From the NCBI GenBank assembly GCA_010015675.1, contig ML977006.1, positions 481,958-545,957 on the forward strand: a stretch of 64,000 bases of DNA, given 5' to 3'. The notes beneath the pieces are model-generated. The model ran no database searches and was not told where the DNA came from. It was given only the letters and a program-made list of their open reading frames with translations. This document shows positions 34,101 through 44,130 of this stretch, piece after piece. The DNA is from Byssothecium circinans (taxonomy: Eukaryota; Ascomycota; Dothideomycetes; Pleosporales; Massarinaceae). Both the position numbers and the translations under genes were made by a program. Numbering within the stretch: the stretch's first letter is position 1; each line of letters starts with the position of its first letter.

Positions 34101-34852
34101 AGTGAAGCACTGGAGTTCTTCTGCTCGTCGAAGGGGCCTTGAGGCGACTTTTTCTTTTTTACCATGGACAAAGGCAGACCAGCGGCGTCACGGCCGGCGA
34201 ACGTGGACCTCGGTAGGTCATTGACCAAAGATGGCATGGGTGCCACATTTGACGGGGGTGTTGTAGTCTGGTCGCGACGAGACACAGGTGTTAACCTGCG
34301 ACGGTTGGAACGAGGTGTCGGAGATGAAGTCATGGTATTTGAAGGTCCAGCAGAGTCCGCGTTGACGGCAGTTGTGTCCTTTGACACATGATCAGCACTG
34401 TCTTCACACCCGAAGATGGGAATGGAAACACCTACTTGGTCCTCAGGAAACGGCAAGTTCATGATCAAATACTTGGGTGACTCCATGTTCTGCTTGTCTG
34501 GACGCTGTATAAAACAATCAGCATCCCGCAAACACATCGCACAACAAGCAGAAGTACGTACCTCACGCGCAACAGGAGCGCTCGTCTCTCCATCATCTCC
34601 AACACGACGACGACCAGTCTCGCGCTCATTTCCACCGTAATCGTCTTCGCCGCGGGGCCGCTTGTCTCCAACATGAGCGGCTTGATGGGTCTCGCAGATG
34701 ATGCTGATGGGGTTGCAGGCGTACATGGCAACACCGATAGTCTTCATCCAGGAGGCCGTGGTTATGATGGCGCGGGGAGTAGCGCGGAGGATGTGAGAAG
34801 TACCGCGTGCGGCGCGGTGGGTGTAAGGATAGAGGGAGGTCATGAACGGCAT
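31164..34852 (-). CDS. CCCH zinc-finger protein with FG/GFG repeats (nucleoporin- or mRNA-export-like)
   Basis: A large low-complexity protein of about 1,150 residues. From the N-terminus: a basic KRPRGEDD patch, a long Ser/Thr/Pro/Gln-rich region, a charged helical piece (KEDKEKLEKLYQAAEEEVGAE), and repeats of GFQAAAQLKNPFQVS. One CCCH finger follows (CRFFDTPHGC, then CPFIH), then a folded-looking segment around ELTQVWGTRWTP and LADVVASNLSGPSFESLAKDF. The C-terminus has tandem QSGFGAQQ-type repeats. A 161-nt intron (31278-31438) joins HAHSQ to a last exon MSNGTNAPPLAEEPEKDA ending at 31164; an unspliced frame would stop at 31334. A second intron likely removes about 60 nt near 34505-34564. 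The finger plus FG repeats recalls Nup42/NUPL2, but the finger is internal, so assignment is tentative. The start codon is uncertain. Confidence 0.7.
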
Positions 34853-36065
34853 TTTGAGATGCTCGTGGAGGTTTCCTTGTGTTAGGATTAGGTAGTGAGG
34901 ATTTGGCGCGCTCGAAGCCGAGGGTGCGTGGGTTCGTGGGTGAAAGGTACCACAGATAGCGAAGACAGAGATCTTGTGCTCTAAGCTCTGCTGGAGGAAA
35001 TTGACGGAAAGTCTTCACGTCCGACAGATGGATGCTGGTCTTGGTGACGTGTTTGAAATGTACTCGCGCTTGCTGAGTTGCAGGCGTACGTAATTGCGAA
35101 GTTTCGGTTGTTGTTTGTGTTGGGGTGGACGTAACTAAAACGCGAGGAAGCGGAGCGGGCTCGGGCGCGCGAACGCGGTCAGCGCGTTCTCGGCAGTGAG
35201 TTGCGCGACACGTGCGGATTTGAAATGGGATAACGCACGTAACTAGGCCAAAGTTCTGCGATGAATCCAGTTCGTGGTTTGGGATAAGGATTATTTGAAG
35301 ACTTCAAATGCGCGGGAATGATGGTGGGCAGTGATGTTTGCGTCAGTAAGGCGGTGCGCGCGCGAACCCGAACCGAGGACCATGAAATCCGCAAATAGTC
35401 GTGATAGTTGACTATAAGTTTGGAATCAACAGACTTTTGCGGGGTCGATCACATACAATGCGGTCGCGAAGAGCGGAAGGTTGTTTCTTTTGCAAATCTA
35501 GGACGTTGGTCGGGTGTCGGTTCAAAATAAACGCCCGTCGTGATATACTGTACGCACAAGATGCAGTTCGGGAATTTTGCTGAGCTCCCGGTGGTATGGT
35601 ATTGTCAATGCCAAATCGTTCGACAATCCCTTTTTAATGTGAAGAAGTTGGCTCTCACGCAATGATGTAGTCAAAGCAAGGCGTGGGGTGAGACTGTCTA
35701 GGTTTCCTCACTGAGCCTTATATGCATGTCTAACAAGTTGTCTTTGAAATCGCAGTATATACGAATAAGAGTAAATGAGTAATTATATTACTATATTATA
35801 GAAATACTATTCCACTCAAACATTCACGTTCCGTCGCGATACTATAAAGCAGAAGGGGCAAACACGATACAAAGAGCCACGCACACTCACCATCAAACTT
35901 TCGTTTCAAATCTATCACGTAGCTTCAGAATACTACATTTCTCATAAATGCGATAACTATACATTATTCGTACACGACATAATTACCACGCTATCACCTA
36001 AAAATCCCCCGTCACCACATTAACTAGGAGACCGTCACAAAAGCCCCCCGTCACATCGTCCCATA
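34853..36065. other. Intergenic, no supported gene
   Basis: Promoter of the CCCH/FG gene, then sequence without long frames. 35.7-36.06 kb is AT-rich and should include the 3' UTR of the 5'-nucleotidase gene. The short frame at 35401-35583 is not supported. Confidence 0.45.
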
Positions 36066-38726
36066 TCACAGAGCCCCCCACAGCACAACCAACCCCGCCA
36101 CAAGCGCAACCCCAACCGCCGCCATTGCACCCAGCGGCCCCACAAAACTCCTCTCCGCAGCACCCGTAAACTCAGTCAGTCCAGGGGACGTAGTGTTCGG
36201 CTTGTCTCCGCCTACTCCAGTCCCTGTGGCCGTGGCCGTGGCGACGGGGTAATGCGGCGCAGTGCCGTTGATGGGTGCAGTCGAGTGAAGGACGCCGGTA
36301 GTAGCTGGAAGGATGGGTTTCGCGGTGCTCGCGGGAGGGACATTGTACGAGGGGGTTCCGGAGCTGGGAACGCTGGGTTTGCTTGGGGTGTTTGCGGTGC
36401 CTACGGGAGGTGCGTTGTACGACGGGATACCAGAGCTAGGGACGCTGGGCTTGCTCGACGGATTCACACTGCTTGCGCTGGCCGTTCCGTATGGTGCTGA
36501 AGGTGCCGAAGAGACGGACGGCACTGAAGTACTCGACAGACTGATGGAAAAGCTAGGCACACTGTAATAAACCGACGAGACTGGTTTGCTAGAGCTTGGG
36601 ATCGCGGGCGTCGATGAAGGTTTCACGCTACTCGCTGTAACGGTGCTGTAGATGCCTCCCGGAACGCTTGTTGTTGACGGATGAGGTTTGCCGGAGGTCG
36701 ATGGAACAGGTTGGCCTGGAGTAGGTGAGGCGGTAGAGCAGGTTGAAGACGATGAAGAAGAGGCGCTGGGCCATTGGAAGGCCGAGGAGTAAGAGGGTGC
36801 AAGACCAGTGGAATACGAAGGAGGAGCGGCTGTGGAGGAGGAGGGTGCGATGCCCGTAGAGTACACAGCAGATGAAGCCCCAGCTGTCGAGTATCCATGC
36901 TTCGAGACAGATATCGTGGGATACGGCACACCAGTGCCCTGGCCATAAGACAGCGACGTGCCCACAGACCGCGAAGCAGAGCTTCCAGTCGGATAAGGAG
37001 GCAGCACAGTGCCCGTGGGGCTCGGCAGTGAAGTTCCGCCACTCACACCGGGCGTTGACGTCAGTGTACTAGAAGGACCAGCAGTCGAACTACTCGACGG
37101 CCCCGCCGTCCCATTAACAATCTGAATCCTACCATCTAGCTTGATATCCACCGGCGTCTTAACCTTGATATACTCCGTGAGCACTTCATCCTGCGTATCT
37201 AGCGTAATGAAGTTAGTCGTTGGTTGAAAAAAGTTGTCGCCGCCGGTAGCCAAGAAATCCAAGGTGACGAATTGATACTCCTTCGCTTTATCGAGGGGAC
37301 TGTTGCCAATAGTGACGGCAGTGAGTTTCGTTCCGTTAGTATTGGCGGGGTTATATTCGATCTTGATTCCCTTGCTGACTTGCAGAAAAGAAGTAACGGC
37401 TTTCCCATTGACGACGTTGACTTTCGACAAGATCCCTTCCAGGACGTCCCAAAGGTCGGCGCCCGAGAGCGTGAGTTCGACGATAGCGTTGCCGAAGGGG
37501 AAGGAAGTGAGAACCTCTCCACGAGTGATATCTCCCACATCGATGGTAGCTCTGACGCCGCCAGCGTTGATGATTGCGAAAGCCACATTCTCAGACGCGT
37601 TTTTACGGTACTCGTACATGGCATCCGCCATGAAATCTCCCAGTAAGCACTCTTTTTGCTGACACGTCGTCTGATCAAGCTCCACATTCGTCGAACCCAA
37701 AACCTCGGCCGCAAATTCTTCGAATGGTTTCCGCCACTCATCAATCTGTGCCTGCAGCCCCTCGTCTTGCTTCGTCGTGTTGGTGAGATGCTGGGGCGCA
37801 CCATGGTACGCCAAGATCTTTCCGTTCTCGTCATAGGTGACGTCGATGTAACCTACGTATTCACCCCAACGATACGCAGTGACGATAAAGACCTCATCCC
37901 CGTCTTTATTCTTGACAATGGTGGGATATTTGCCTGCGGCACCTGCCATATCGCCGAGCAAAGTGTGGCTGTGGCCGCCCATGATGAGTTGGAGGCCAGA
38001 GACTGCGGCCGCCAGTTCTTGGTCTTTGTCGTAGCCGATATGTGTGATTGCGGCAATGCGAGTTATATTTGTCGTGGACCTGATTTCATCGATAGCGTTT
38101 TGCACCGCTTCGACGGCGTTCGAGAAGGTAGTCTCTTTTCCAGGTTTCGAGATTCCAGGGGTCGTGTCCGTAGTAACTCCAATGATCGCGAGTTCCTTGT
38201 CCGGGAAAATATGGTACGGCTTGATCGTCTTGTTCAGTTTCGGGTTCGTCGAGTGGATGTTCGCCGACACAATCGGAATATTGGTCAGATTCGCAAGGAA
38301 GTCGCCCAATTTGTCGTCGCCGCCGTCAAATTCGTGATTGCCGAGTGTCATTGCGTCGAAACCGAGTTGATTCAGCGTCTGGGCAATCTTTTCGCCGCCA
38401 TAGTAGGAGTAGAAGAGCGTGCCTTGGAACTCGTCGCCGACATTGAGCCAAAGACTGTCCTCGTACTTTGCACGCTGCTCGTCAATGACGGTTTTGATGC
38501 GCGCGTAGCCACCGAAACAACCGCGTTCGGGACGTGTGCAGTCGGTGCCCGAGCTGCTGTACTCATCGAGATGTGCGTGTACATCATTGACGTGGAAAAA
38601 CGAGATGTTGTAGTGCCCCTGAGCATCGATCCCACGTTTCTGCAACCGCTGACTGTACAATACATCTTCCGCTAACGCGAGGCCAGACGCCGTGAGAGCG
38701 AGCGCTGCTGTCGTGGAAACCTTCAT
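36066..38726 (-). CDS. GPI-anchored 5'-nucleotidase / calcineurin-like phosphoesterase
   Basis: Extracellular hydrolase of nucleoside 5'-phosphates or 2',3'-cyclic nucleotides; it likely supplies phosphate and nucleosides. The start at 38726 (MKVSTTAALALTASGLALA) gives a signal peptide, 15 codons inside a longer frame. Catalytic metal-site motifs are in order: FFHVNDVHAHLDE, NVGDEFQGTLFY, TLGNHEFDGG, ITHIGYDKDQ and MGGHSHT. The C-terminal nucleotidase domain follows (LGDFMADAMYE, NAGGVRATIDVGDITRGE, ATGGDNFF). A Ser/Thr/Pro-rich stalk of about 280 residues with degenerate SKPSVPSSGTPSYN repeats leads to a hydrophobic end (GAMAAVGVALVAGLVVLWGAL, read in two pieces), a GPI-anchor signal. It is intronless and intact. 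The one substitution of note is DEFQ where many bacterial members have DxxQ. Confidence 0.9.
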   Translation of the reverse strand: MKVSTTAALALTASGLALAEDVLYSQRLQKRGIDAQGHYNISFFHVNDVHAHLDEYSSSGTDCTRPERGCFGGYARIKTVIDEQRAKYEDSLWLNVGDEFQGTLFYSYYGGEKIAQTLNQLGFDAMTLGNHEFDGGDDKLGDFLANLTNIPIVSANIHSTNPKLNKTIKPYHIFPDKELAIIGVTTDTTPGISKPGKETTFSNAVEAVQNAIDEIRSTTNITRIAAITHIGYDKDQELAAAVSGLQLIMGGHSHTLLGDMAGAAGKYPTIVKNKDGDEVFIVTAYRWGEYVGYIDVTYDENGKILAYHGAPQHLTNTTKQDEGLQAQIDEWRKPFEEFAAEVLGSTNVELDQTTCQQKECLLGDFMADAMYEYRKNASENVAFAIINAGGVRATIDVGDITRGEVLTSFPFGNAIVELTLSGADLWDVLEGILSKVNVVNGKAVTSFLQVSKGIKIEYNPANTNGTKLTAVTIGNSPLDKAKEYQFVTLDFLATGGDNFFQPTTNFITLDTQDEVLTEYIKVKTPVDIKLDGRIQIVNGTAGPSSSSTAGPSSTLTSTPGVSGGTSLPSPTGTVLPPYPTGSSASRSVGTSLSYGQGTGVPYPTISVSKHGYSTAGASSAVYSTGIAPSSSTAAPPSYSTGLAPSYSSAFQWPSASSSSSSTCSTASPTPGQPVPSTSGKPHPSTTSVPGGIYSTVTASSVKPSSTPAIPSSSKPVSSVYYSVPSFSISLSSTSVPSVSSAPSAPYGTASASSVNPSSKPSVPSSGIPSYNAPPVGTANTPSKPSVPSSGTPSYNVPPASTAKPILPATTGVLHSTAPINGTAPHYPVATATATGTGVGGDKPNTTSPGLTEFTGAAERSFVGPLGAMAAVGVALVAGLVVLWGAL

Positions 38727-39244
38727 CTTGACTGAGGTAACTTCGCCGTTGAACCTTTCACGACCAGGCACACAATTAAACGAGACAGGACGACGTCAAA
38801 TCTCACTCCTAAGCAGCAGTCAGCTCTCTTATATGAATGCTGGGCCGGGGTGCACCGAGGAGACCGTGGTCCTCCGGCCTTGGCAATGCTTGCGACTTGC
38901 CTGTTTGGGAATCGCGTATCCAGATTGTTGATAAACAACCTGGGAACGGACCAATCAGATAAACACGTGCAAGGCGCACAGATGAATGCAGGTACAATTG
39001 ACGGGAGCCTGGGTGTTGGGTCTGTTGCAATTGTGGCGCAAGAGAACGACGATATTATTGACACGATGGGGAGATAAGTGGGAGTTCGTGTGGTATGCAT
39101 GGTCTTAGGAAGGGCGACAAACACAAGGTCCAATAGTCGACATACTATAACGCTAGGGGACCATCTTCGAGGTGAAGAGGACCTTGTGTAGAGAAACGGG
39201 GTATATCTATAAGTGTTTCGCTGGAAGGATGCATCACCTCACCT
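38727..39244. other. Intergenic
   Basis: Promoter of the 5'-nucleotidase gene and 3' region of the BUD22-like gene. An inverted pair (GTTGATAAACAAC) near 38926-38938 is probably chance. No gene is seen. Confidence 0.45.
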
Positions 39245-40606
39245 TCAATCGAAGACAATCTTCTTCGCCGCTCCCTGCCCCTCTTTCGCGATCTTGAACG
39301 CACTCTTCTTCTCCTTTGCCGCCTTCGCAGCCTGCCAACTGGGATGTAAACTCCCAATATCATCTCTCTTCGTCGTCACTTTCTTATTTCCCAGCGGGAT
39401 GGCATTCTCCCCACTCTTCTCCGGCCCGAATCCACGTGGCTTTGCTCCCCTTCCACCCCGCCGGTCATGATCCACAGCCCCCTTCTTCGCATCCCAACCT
39501 TTGCTCCGATCTTCTTGCTGTTTGTGCTTTGCCTTGTCGCCAAACTTCTTTTCCCAGATCTTTTGTCGCGCTCGTTGACCACGTCGGTTTTTGCGCGGTG
39601 CGAGATCGGCGTCGAGATCTGACGCTTCGGACTCGCTGCCGGAGTAGTAGGCGGCCTGGCTGAGGGCAGGGAGAAAGCTGGAGTGGGAAGGGATTTCTAA
39701 GGGAGGTGCTTTGCGTTTTGCCTTTGGGGGAGGTATTGATGCGGAGTCTGAGTCCGAGCCAGAGTCCATATCAATGTCAGAGTCCTGTAATGCGCCTGAG
39801 TCCGAAGCGTCTTCTTCACTCTCGAATTTGTGGAATGGTATTGCATCTGAGCCGGCTTCGCTGTCAGATATTTGCTGTTCCTCCTTTTCTTCTTCGCTCT
39901 CACTGTCTTTAACACTGGGTGGCCGGAGACCCTCCGAAAGAGAGCCATCGCTATCTTCGTCTGCCGAAGATGGTGCCGCGATGCGCATATCAAATGCTGC
40001 CAGCGCATCGCTATCAAGCACTTCGCCTTGCACTTCATGCTCGACCTCCTCCTCTTTTGCGTCTTCCTTGATCTTCTTATTCTTCCCTGAGTGCTCGCTC
40101 TTCTGCACCTTCTCGGCCTCCACAGCTGGCGTCCCAGCACCCACAATAATCTTCAGATCCTGCACAACCTCATCCACCACCATCCTCACCCCATCCACCT
40201 TGAACAACCGAGCCTGCACATTAAGCAACGCCGGATCCTGCTCTCCCTTCTCCACCACCTTTGCGCTTTCTGGTATCGCATCGCTCTCCCTCAAACTCTT
40301 CACCCTGCCCATGATCTTCCGCAGATGCTGTTCCGCGACCTTTGCCAAATCCAGCGCTTTCAGTTTCGCATACTCGGCTTCTAATCGCAATGCGGCTTTG
40401 TCGTCATTTGAAGACTTTGCGCCTTTCTTCCTGCGGCTGAACTTTTGGCGCTCGAGGAGGGCGGCATGACGGAGGGCAGAGAGGAGGGGTTTTTGCGCGG
40501 CGGCGATGCGTTGGGCGCAGAGTTTCTTTTGGCGCTTTAGAGGGAGGGATAGGGAGGCAGCGGTATCGGGAGAGATGGAGGGCTCGTCGCGCTTTCTTTT
40601 CGGCAT
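39245..40606 (-). CDS. BUD22-family ribosome biogenesis protein
   Basis: Nucleolar protein needed for 18S rRNA maturation in yeast (SSU processome, Bud22/SRFBP1 family). The start at 40606 (MPKRKRDEPS) was chosen over the upstream Met at 40741 because the extra 45 residues have no family character and look like a 5' leader. Features: N-terminal helical region rich in Lys/Arg (ERQKFSRRKKGAKSS, KVAEQHLRKIMGRVKSLRE), a central acidic Ser/Asp/Glu tract (DSDIDMDSGSDSDSAS), GSESEASDLDADLAPRKNRRGQRARQKIWEKKFG, and the C-terminal family signature SLHPSWQAAKAAKE. About 453 residues, no introns, intact. Confidence 0.85.
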   Translation of the reverse strand: MPKRKRDEPSISPDTAASLSLPLKRQKKLCAQRIAAAQKPLLSALRHAALLERQKFSRRKKGAKSSNDDKAALRLEAEYAKLKALDLAKVAEQHLRKIMGRVKSLRESDAIPESAKVVEKGEQDPALLNVQARLFKVDGVRMVVDEVVQDLKIIVGAGTPAVEAEKVQKSEHSGKNKKIKEDAKEEEVEHEVQGEVLDSDALAAFDMRIAAPSSADEDSDGSLSEGLRPPSVKDSESEEEKEEQQISDSEAGSDAIPFHKFESEEDASDSGALQDSDIDMDSGSDSDSASIPPPKAKRKAPPLEIPSHSSFLPALSQAAYYSGSESEASDLDADLAPRKNRRGQRARQKIWEKKFGDKAKHKQQEDRSKGWDAKKGAVDHDRRGGRGAKPRGFGPEKSGENAIPLGNKKVTTKRDDIGSLHPSWQAAKAAKEKKSAFKIAKEGQGAAKKIVFD

Positions 40607-40971
40607 TGTGGGCGCTGTTGGGGGATTTGGCGTGCGTTGTAGAGATGTTCGAGAAATTTTGAGGTGTTCGGTGATGCCTCGGCTACATTTGTCGTGGTGG
40701 AAACGGTCTGTGCGTGCGCTTAAAGACGGCGAGTTCACCAACTCTCCTCCACTAAATTGCTTTCACACGTCGACCTCAGCTTTCTCTCATATAAGTCTAT
40801 ATCATAATGGGCCTATATACGTATTATAGGTAATAGCCTTCTCTTACCCGGCTTCTTTCTCGAACTACGAATACACTGCCCATTCATTCCTCAGTTTCTT
40901 TCATACTTCGCACCTGCCTGTCCAGTTCTCCTTACTCCTATCTTCCAAATAAAACTACAAACGTTCTACAC

Positions 40972-41812
40972 CTAATTTCTCCTCGTCTGAGCAGCCTGAA
41001 ACTCCTCCGTCCCCACATGCCACGGCACCTTCCCATCACCCCCCTTCCCCCTCCCTCCTCCTTTCCCATCATCTCCGACTTCATTGCCCCCTTCGTCCTC
41101 AGGCTCACTAGCATACACCGTATCCCCCTCAAAACCCCTGACCCTCTCTCCCCTCCCAGTCATCCCTCCCCTCCGCAAATGCTCCGCCGCCTCGCCCGCT
41201 CCATTCCTATTCCCGAATCCCAGCCCAGGCGATCGCTGTGTAGACGGAGGACGGCCGAATCCTCCTCTACCATTACCACCCGCTGCTGCTGCTTCCGCGG
41301 AAGTTTCGTTTCGCAACCCTGGGGGAATGTCAGCAAGACTTAGAAGATGGGAAGGGCGCGGGGATGCTTGCGTAAGTCCATTCGTTCTGGCTGACGAACC
41401 TGATTGTGTAGCGCGCGCTTGCGATGTAATGCGCGATGGACCTGTATATGATGTCTGGCCGAAATTCCCCCCTCCACTTCCTCCAACACTGCGGTTTTGG
41501 CTGCCTGAACTGAAGATGGGCTGCTGGTTGGATCCACTCCCTTGGCCGCTGCCGTTAGGGTTGACTGTCGATGTATTAGCATCTACGCACTATGGTACTC
41601 TTTAGATTTCCCCATCTGCTTGTGATATGATCTGGTATGTTTATGGGAGCCTTGACTAGATAGGACTTACAAACAGGCGCGCCTCCGTCCTGGGAATCCT
41701 TCTTCGCTCCCCGCTTCTCCTGCCACTTCTCCTTCCACCCTTTCCAGTACGAATCATGGTGTTTGCGGACAAAGCCTGGACGGCGATCCTCCTTCCAGTC
41801 CTTGGAGGGCAT
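40972..41812 (-). CDS. Small Gly/Ser/Arg-rich protein, unrecognised
   Basis: Two exons joined by a 106-nt intron (41565-41670; donor GTAAGT, acceptor CGACAG). Exon 1 is highly basic and aromatic: MPSKDWKEDRRPGFVRKHHD, then YWKGWKEKWQEKRGAKK. Exon 2 is low-complexity, rich in Gly, Ser, Asn and Gln with FGRPP, GFGNRNG and GRGERVRGFEGD. It ends with EPEDEGGNEVGDDGKGGGRG and VPWHVGTEEFQAAQTRRN. About 245 residues, with no membrane segment. The acidic patch next to a GRG/RGG-like region suggests nucleic-acid or ribonucleoprotein contacts, by composition only. Confidence 0.65.
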
Positions 41813-42289
41813 GTTTACTGGACTACTAGGCCTACGATGCGAATTTCCTACGTGCTTTGTTGATAGGAGCAGACAATGACGTTTCTACGATTCGAGGGAT
41901 TTGATTCGCGATGTTTTACTATGTTGGTAATAGAGCTCACGGTATCTAGCTCGCCGCAATCTTGCAGAAGAAGACGGCGAGTATCGCCGGGAGTGTCTCT
42001 GTTTTATAACTTCCACAGTAATTGAAGAGTGAACGTGTTGTTGCCTCAAACTTCACGATCACGTCCATGACAAGACCACATCACTAACAAGACTCAGCGC
42101 AACAAACTCAACTCTTCGTTCACACAAATGCTAGATTGACCAAGTCAGCGAAACAAGTGAAATCTCCGCATTCTCATCCATACCTCAATTTCACAAACAG
42201 CAATCTACGCCCTTCCACTACTCCCACAAGCATCCATCCACCTCTCCGTCTCCCGTCTCAGCACCTCGTCCCCTCCTCCGTTAACGCCA
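41813..42289. other. Intergenic
   Basis: Promoter of the small Gly-rich gene and the 3' side of the aldolase relic. No gene is seen. Confidence 0.45.
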
Positions 42290-43143
42290 CCACGCCCAAC
42301 CTCCCAGCATTCTCCCGCAATTTATTCCCGTTCAACTTGACCGCGCCGTGCTGTGCACTTCTTCGCAAACTCCGGGCGGAAATCATTGAGCGCGATCCGG
42401 ACTCTGGGGTTGATAGAGTTGATTTGAGCAATGGAGGACAGACGCGTAAAGCGAGTTAGTACCGACCGGGACCGTGGGGCCCGTAGGAGCCGTGGATTTT
42501 GCCGATGCTGGGGGTGAGGATGTCGATGTTTGCGGAGAGGAAGTTTGAGACGTCCTGGGGTGTGGTGCTGTGTGCTTTGATGGGATCAGCATTAACGTAT
42601 TAACGATCAACCACTCACCGGACAGCCAGACAGAATACAAGTAGGCACCGTAAAAAAAAAAAGGTACAAGCATCACCAGCATCACAGAGAAGACAAAAAG
42701 GTTAAATCATACAATACCTTCAGGCCCCCCGTATCCTTAATCCCCTCCTCACCCCCCTCAATCCTCCCACTCTCCGCCTTTACAGCAATCTTCCTCCCAT
42801 GACATTCCTCCGCTAAATCCCTCGTCTTCTTCAGATTCTCCACCTCGTCCTAATGCGACATATCCACCATGACCGAGTCAACATGTAACGTGGCGATGAT
42901 TTCGCGTATGCGGTCTACATCTTGCGCGTGATCGATGTGTAATGAGAGAGGCAATGGCGTTTTTCACCGCGGCTGCTACCGTGTGGGCGAGCGTGGGGAA
43001 GAGTTGGATTATTAGGTGGGAGCGCTTTGTTTCGGCGGCGAGGTGTTCGATGTTGTAGCTGGGGGATTTTGTTGGTGAGTGTACGCCATGGTAGCAAGGA
43101 CGCCGTAGTTTCCTTCTGCGACTGCGTTTAGGATGCGGATGGT
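42290..43143 (-). pseudogene. Class II (ketose-bisphosphate) aldolase relic
   Basis: Frames on the minus strand pass through a whole aldolase in order: TIRILNAVAEGNYGVLAT, YNIEHLAAETKRSHLIIQ, PTLAHTVAAAVKNAI, the metal-binding LHIDHAQDVDRIREII, SVMVDMSH then TAG, ENLKKTRDLAEECHGRKIAV, KAESGRIEGGEEGIKDTGG, TPQDVSNFLSANIDILTPSIG, KIHGSYGPHGP, RLSSIAQINSINPRVRIALN, and GAVKLNGNKL. Keeping these together needs at least three frame changes, an intron near 42570-42720 and passage through a stop. The catalytic region is recognisable but the gene cannot be read. The families split or condense sugar bisphosphates with Zn2+; the fungal class includes divergent paralogues outside glycolysis. Two more relics of sugar or polyol metabolism lie to the right. 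Confidence 0.75.
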
Positions 43144-43151
43144 TCAGTTCT

Positions 43152-43478
43152 CGCTTAATGCATGGTTGTTTAGTAATGATTTACGTCCTGGAAACCGGGC
43201 CGAAGGCCTTTATTTACATGAGCCTCCCCTGGGGCATAATGGACGTGCTAAGCACACAGGGGTGAAGGTACTTCTTGTGGTGGCTGCCTCCCTTAAAGGG
43301 GAGGCCTGTTGGTCCCCTATCCCCCTCTACATAGTATACGAGGATACGAAGGAAATAATACAGTCTAATTTAGAAAGTGAGAACAGTGCAGTGATGTCGA
43401 TGGCTTGTGAGACCTGGGATGTGGCTTCAAAGAGCCTTCTGTGATGTGCCCTTCGCGGGCTTGGTTCACGCTTAATGC
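43152..43478. repeat. Short insertion bounded by direct repeats (possible solo LTR)
   Basis: CGCTTAATGC occurs at 43152-43161 and 43469-43478, each preceded nearby by GGTTCA. The interior starts TGTTTAGTAATG (43167) and resembles fungal copia LTRs in style only. It sits just before the first coding block of the aldolase relic and could have split it. Confidence 0.35.
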
Positions 43479-44130
43479 GGGTATGGTGGACTGATTTTTC
43501 GTCATTAGAGGGCGTTGTTTGTTTTGTGATAATTGTCAACCGGGTTGATGTAAGTGGATTGCAGCTTCTTTAGGAAGATGGCGGTGATATCACGTTGTCG
43601 GAACGAATGTAGGAATGGAAAGTATTCGGAATTCGGAACCCGCACTTCTCAGCGAGATATAACGTTCAAGTCTGGGAGCACATCTACAAAGGTTATCTGA
43701 AAAAGTTAAGATCTCAGCAGAGATCCGAGAGACGCCTCGAGACGAGGGCGTATTATGGGTGGCACGCCATCTAGCAAGTGGTTGACGACGTCATTACCCC
43801 TGGGTCAGATATGCGGATGCGGGCCGAACCCCGCTCTTCCCTAGAAATGTTAAGATCTCTGTCGCGATCATAACGTGATTGTGAAACGTTGACAGCGCTT
43901 AGCTTGCATAAGTTCTCTTACGGCTAACGTCATGGCGTGACCCTGACCGATAACGCAAAGAGCCCTAGCGCTCTTGTACATGGCCAAATCGTGATGAACT
44001 GCTTCGATGGCAGGTTGAATTGTTATGCGCGCTATATGAGATGTGAAAAGGTGAGCTGAAATCTATCAATCCGCTTCAACAGCTCCCAGTGCTAATCCCA
44101 CAAGCGAGAATAGCTAGTTGAAATCCCACC
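43479..44130. other. No supported gene
   Basis: Lies between the aldolase and regulator relics. A palindromic segment (ATCTCAGCAGAGAT, near 43711) is noted. Otherwise there are no frames. Confidence 0.4.

Noticed and set aside
36252..38675. Long frames antisense to the 5'-nucleotidase
   Set aside because: Shadow frames of a strongly coding gene with biased codon use.
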